Below are positions 60,560 through 64,000 of a DNA stretch of 64,000 bases, piece after piece. The position numbers were made by a program, and so were the translations under genes. The notes beneath the pieces are model-generated. The model did no database searches. It worked only from the letters and a program-made list of their open reading frames with translations, and was not told the origin of the DNA. Source of the DNA: Membranipora membranacea (taxonomy: Eukaryota; Bryozoa; Gymnolaemata; Cheilostomatida; Membraniporidae); assembly GCA_914767715.1 (NCBI GenBank), contig OU612066.1, positions 10,667,001 to 10,731,000 on the forward strand, in the 5' to 3' direction. Every line of letters begins with the position of its first letter. The first letter of the stretch is position 1.

Positions 60560-63500
60560 ATGGAGGTTTGCGTAGATTCAATCACATCAGCCCTGGCTGC
60601 TGAAAAAGGAGGTAGGTTAATACACAGTTGGTAGTACAAATGATGGTGATTGCCCAAAAACCGTAGTTTTAATACTTTACTATGTAACACTTCGTATCAA
60701 TTTGGAGGGAGATGTGCCTCCAAACTGCCATGGGCTTTCGGAGCTAAGTCCATAAGTACTCCCCTTCAATTCACTTTTACTTGTTTAACTAGTTTAGCCT
60801 TATCTGGAGTTGCCTCACCATGCAATAAAAGAATGCAACTCTGATTGGCACGATCTGCAAATTGATTTATTCTTTTGAATCATTCAATTTTCATTCTAAG
60901 AGAACTTATAATCTTGCTTGACAACTTGTATAAGAAAGTTGATTGTTTTTATTATTTTAACAGGAGCAACAAGACTTGAACTATGTGCCAACCTACTGGA
61001 AGGTGGAACAACCCCAAGTTTAGGTGAGACGTTAGCTTTAACTCTATTAAAATCCAGTGGTCTCAACCTTGAGCAACAAGTTCACGGTCTCTGCACTGTA
61101 CATTTTCCAGTAACATTAAAAATTTGTAATTTATACAGGTTTAACCATGCTTTGGTAAAAAATCAAGGATAATTCAGATGCGTGAGGTATAATGTTATCA
61201 CTATTGGGAAGAAAAACTCATACAAATTTGATGTCATGTGTTGCCCTATTTGTTAAACTTTGTCACTTTTCAAGGGCTGAAGTCTAGCTATCTAGTCGAG
61301 TTGACAAATTCAGCCACATGCCTTTTTAGTCAATTAACCTAAGTTCCTTTAGAAATGATGGACAACAAATTGCAGGTTTAGCTTCATTCATGTTTGCGAG
61401 GAGGTTTCTCTAAAACTGGAAAAATTTAGTCGTCAAGACACTTTCACTCACTGTAATACTGCTTTATTCAGGTCTAGCACTGACTGTGAAGACGAAAGTA
61501 TCCATACCTATCTTTGCCCTGATACGTCCTCGAGGTGGCGACTTCCTCTATACAGATGATGAGTTTCAGGTTATGAAGATGGATGTGATAGCCATGGTTG
61601 AGGGCGGTATAGATGGTATGGTAATAGGAATACTCAAAAAGTGAGTGTTATTGTAAATTCATTTAGGTTAATTAAAATAATGTAGATGTAATCATAAACC
61701 GAGATAATATATTTATGTTTATATGCTATGTTTATATTTGTATGATATGCTTATATTTATATTATAAAAAAATATGATTAAATTACACAGTCAGTTGTGC
61801 TGTTTGGGCCTGATCTGTGCTCACTTTTCGTTATTTAGATGGACAACATTTTTTAGTGTAAGCAGTTATGGTGATAGGTTGGCTATCTCATATCCTCTTT
61901 AAGTGACAGTCCTACTAGGCCATGTTTGGTATGGTTTTAAAGATCTCAGGCTGAAAAGTCATTAGGGCATATGAAATGAAACAGCCTAGTTGCAGTAAAA
62001 CTGCTGCACAGTCTGAAAATTGGGATCATAGTGGATCATAGTGATTTATTGCCTCCCCCTGACCACTATGATCCACTATGATCCTTGCTAAAATATTCAA
62101 AAAACTAAAATGCTATTTTCCACAATTTTCATTTTATTATTATTTTTATTTGCCCTATGAACTCACAATATTCGAGTTACTGGGGTAATATATCCAGTTT
62201 TCTAATAGGACTGTCACTTTAACGAACTCCTTTCCGTTTATTTACCCTAGGGAGTTTTGGAGTTTGACCCAGAATCCTTGCTTACTCTCCCTGTATGTCC
62301 GTCATTTTACATAGAGGAGTTGCCTGCCCTTCGAATACTAAGTTACAAGAGAAAGCAATTATGAACAATGACATGTCCTGTTCAAATTTTCCTGCTTTGT
62401 ATGTCACCACCAGGTTAATGGGAAGGAGGTTCAAATGATGACAGATTTGATCTTACATTATGCATTTAAGCTTTAAATGTTCCCTGCATTCTGTTATTGT
62501 AGAGATGGGAGTGTAGATATAGAGAGATGTGCTGAACTCATAGGTTTAGCCAAAAACAGAGTGCAATCAATTAAAGTTACTTTCCACAGAGGTTTGTTCA
62601 TTTGTAATATGATCCGATGGTGCATACTTTTTACTACTTTAAATATGACTATCCACAGCAGTTTGTTTCCCAGGGTCATTTGTATGTTGGCTGATTTTCC
62701 AAACATGTTGCCGTTGCCTAGAAATTATGTTTCCCAAATATTGGCCCTATAAGTTCATTATCCACTCAGGATACAAACGCTTACTGAAGTTCTTAGGTTA
62801 AACTAATGAGATGATATTGTGATATAAACCTCAAGGGGAGTAAATATTCTATCTCTATCAAGGCCATGCCCTGAATATGTCTATTCTGAGATATCCAGAT
62901 GGATCAAGTCGAAGGGAACAAATCAATTGATAACCCTCCCTCAATCCAAACTGTTACCCCCACGGTATGCTGCATCTACTGTACATGTGTACCTAAAAAA
63001 TTAAGCAAATATTGATGATATATTCAGCATTATTATCAGTATGTTAAAGTAAGCAAAATAATTCAGTTTTGTTCCATCTGAATATGAAATTATCATGGAT
63101 TTGAATGTTATATCACATCTCTTGTGCTGTTTTTCAGCGTTTGATATGGTGACTGACTATGAGAAAGCACTAGAAGACATAGTTGGTTTAGGTTGTGAGA
63201 GAATATTAACTAGCGGTATGGAGACATCAGCATTAGAAGGAACTCCAATCATCAAAAAGTGTATTGAACTGGTATGTAAAGAAACAAAAATACAATACAA
63301 TAACAATGCAGATTCTAGTCAACGAGCTGAATATGTGTAAAGAACTGAAGTTTTGAGAATTGAAGTTGCTTGGACTTGACTTGCTCTGCAAACCATTTTA
63401 GTGGTAACCAATGTCGGCACCATTTTCGCTTCTATTGATGTTTAAGTATGTTCACGGGAAAGATTTTTCAATGCCTGAAAATCGTTTGTTTTTGACTTTT

Positions 63501-63652
63501 AATCATCCGTTAAATGCTGCAAAGCCAATTGGAAATGTCCTCAATCTATCTATCTGCCTGTGGTGCAAAGATCTGCCAGTGGCTAATTTAGGGAATACAA
63601 TTAATTTTCTTCTCTCATTTTCAGGCCAACGACAGGCTGATCATAATGCCAG
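60560..63652 (+). CDS. CUTC: CutC copper homeostasis protein homologue (3' end outside window)
   Basis: CutC is a small cytoplasmic TIM-barrel protein linked to copper tolerance; its exact reaction is unsettled. Exons seen: 60560-60611, 60964-61023, 61472-61640, 62503-62591, 63138-63271, 63625-63652, with consistent phases. The peptide follows the family closely: MEVCVDSITSALAAEKGATRLELCANLLEGG at the N terminus, PIFALIRPRGGDFLY, VTFHRAFDMV, CERILTSGMETSALEG and DRLIIMPG, which reaches the start of the Gly-rich strand late in the barrel. About 177 residues are present; the last quarter should lie to the right of the window. There is no N-terminal extension before MEVCVD. Introns are 350-860 bases. 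Confidence 0.92.
62023..62084. repeat. Hairpin GGATCATAGTGGATCATAGTG
   Basis: GGATCATAGTGGATCATAGT (62023 on) has its exact inverse ACTATGATCCACTATGATCC ending at 62084, with a 20-base loop. Each arm is itself a doubled GGATCATAGT. It lies in a CUTC intron. Confidence 0.85.
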
Positions 63653-64000
63653 GTGAGTAGAGTAGAGTAGATGCTCACGCAAGCTGGGTTAAGAGTAATA
63701 AATGTCAGTTCTCTATGTCCTAGAGATTAGCTTACAATCAATGGAGCATTGAAGACGTTCTTGTAACCTAGAATAACTTATTGATTCTACTCTAGTGTAC
63801 ATATCTATAAATGAGCGTCGTGTCATCAATACAGTACTTTCAATTACCGAGATATTCCTCAACCCGCGCACATCGTCTGTCAGTTAATTTAAGAGTAAGT
63901 TTCTCACTGGTCTGGTGAATAATGCTTCATTATCGGATAGGTAATTAGATAGAACGCTCTGTCGTCGTACTTCAAAACGGTGATTATTACTCTTACTGCG

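Overview
This is a stretch of animal nuclear genome. Every recognisable gene is a metazoan-type gene: a ZZZ3 homologue, eIF3 subunit b, a SMYD4-like TPR/MYND/SET protein, a CutC homologue and a leucine-rich-repeat protein. Most are split by many short GT-AG introns. The DNA is AT-rich and full of small inverted-repeat elements. An early-branching animal with a compact genome, such as a sponge, would fit, but that is inference.

Layout. 1-937: the 3' end of a leucine-rich-repeat gene (+). 3120-9342: a complete short ZZZ3 homologue (+, nine coding exons including a likely 17-nt microexon). 9343-13131: mostly non-genic. 13132-46175: seven consecutive minus-strand genes, all with one blueprint: an N-terminal C3HC4 RING, a variable linker, and two ZZ zinc fingers. 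47797-55318: eIF3b (-, 14 exons). 57918-59861: an intronless SMYD4-like gene (+). 60560 to beyond the right edge: the first six exons of a CutC gene (+).

The RING-ZZ-ZZ array is the main discovery. I rebuilt all seven genes exon by exon, and every one gives an uninterrupted frame of whole codons (430, 329, 326, 380, 333, 316 and 509 residues). All 14 ZZ domains are cut by a phase-2 intron at the same place: the residue after the third cysteine ligand, a Gly in 13 and a Ser in one. A phase-1 intron follows the RING and a phase-0 intron separates the two ZZ domains. This implies that a ZZ exon pair was duplicated once, and the whole gene was then copied in tandem. RING and ZZ2 are conserved. 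The linkers (Pro-rich with a PPPY motif, acidic with an APQW/APPQW box, Gln-rich) and the tails have diverged, as expected for a family of ubiquitin ligases with changing partners. The substrates cannot be read from sequence.

Repeats: several palindromic non-autonomous elements with recognisable target duplications (two with 8 bp, one with TTAA, one with TA), a tRNA-derived SINE, and a roughly 145-bp repeat found five times, all in introns of eIF3b.
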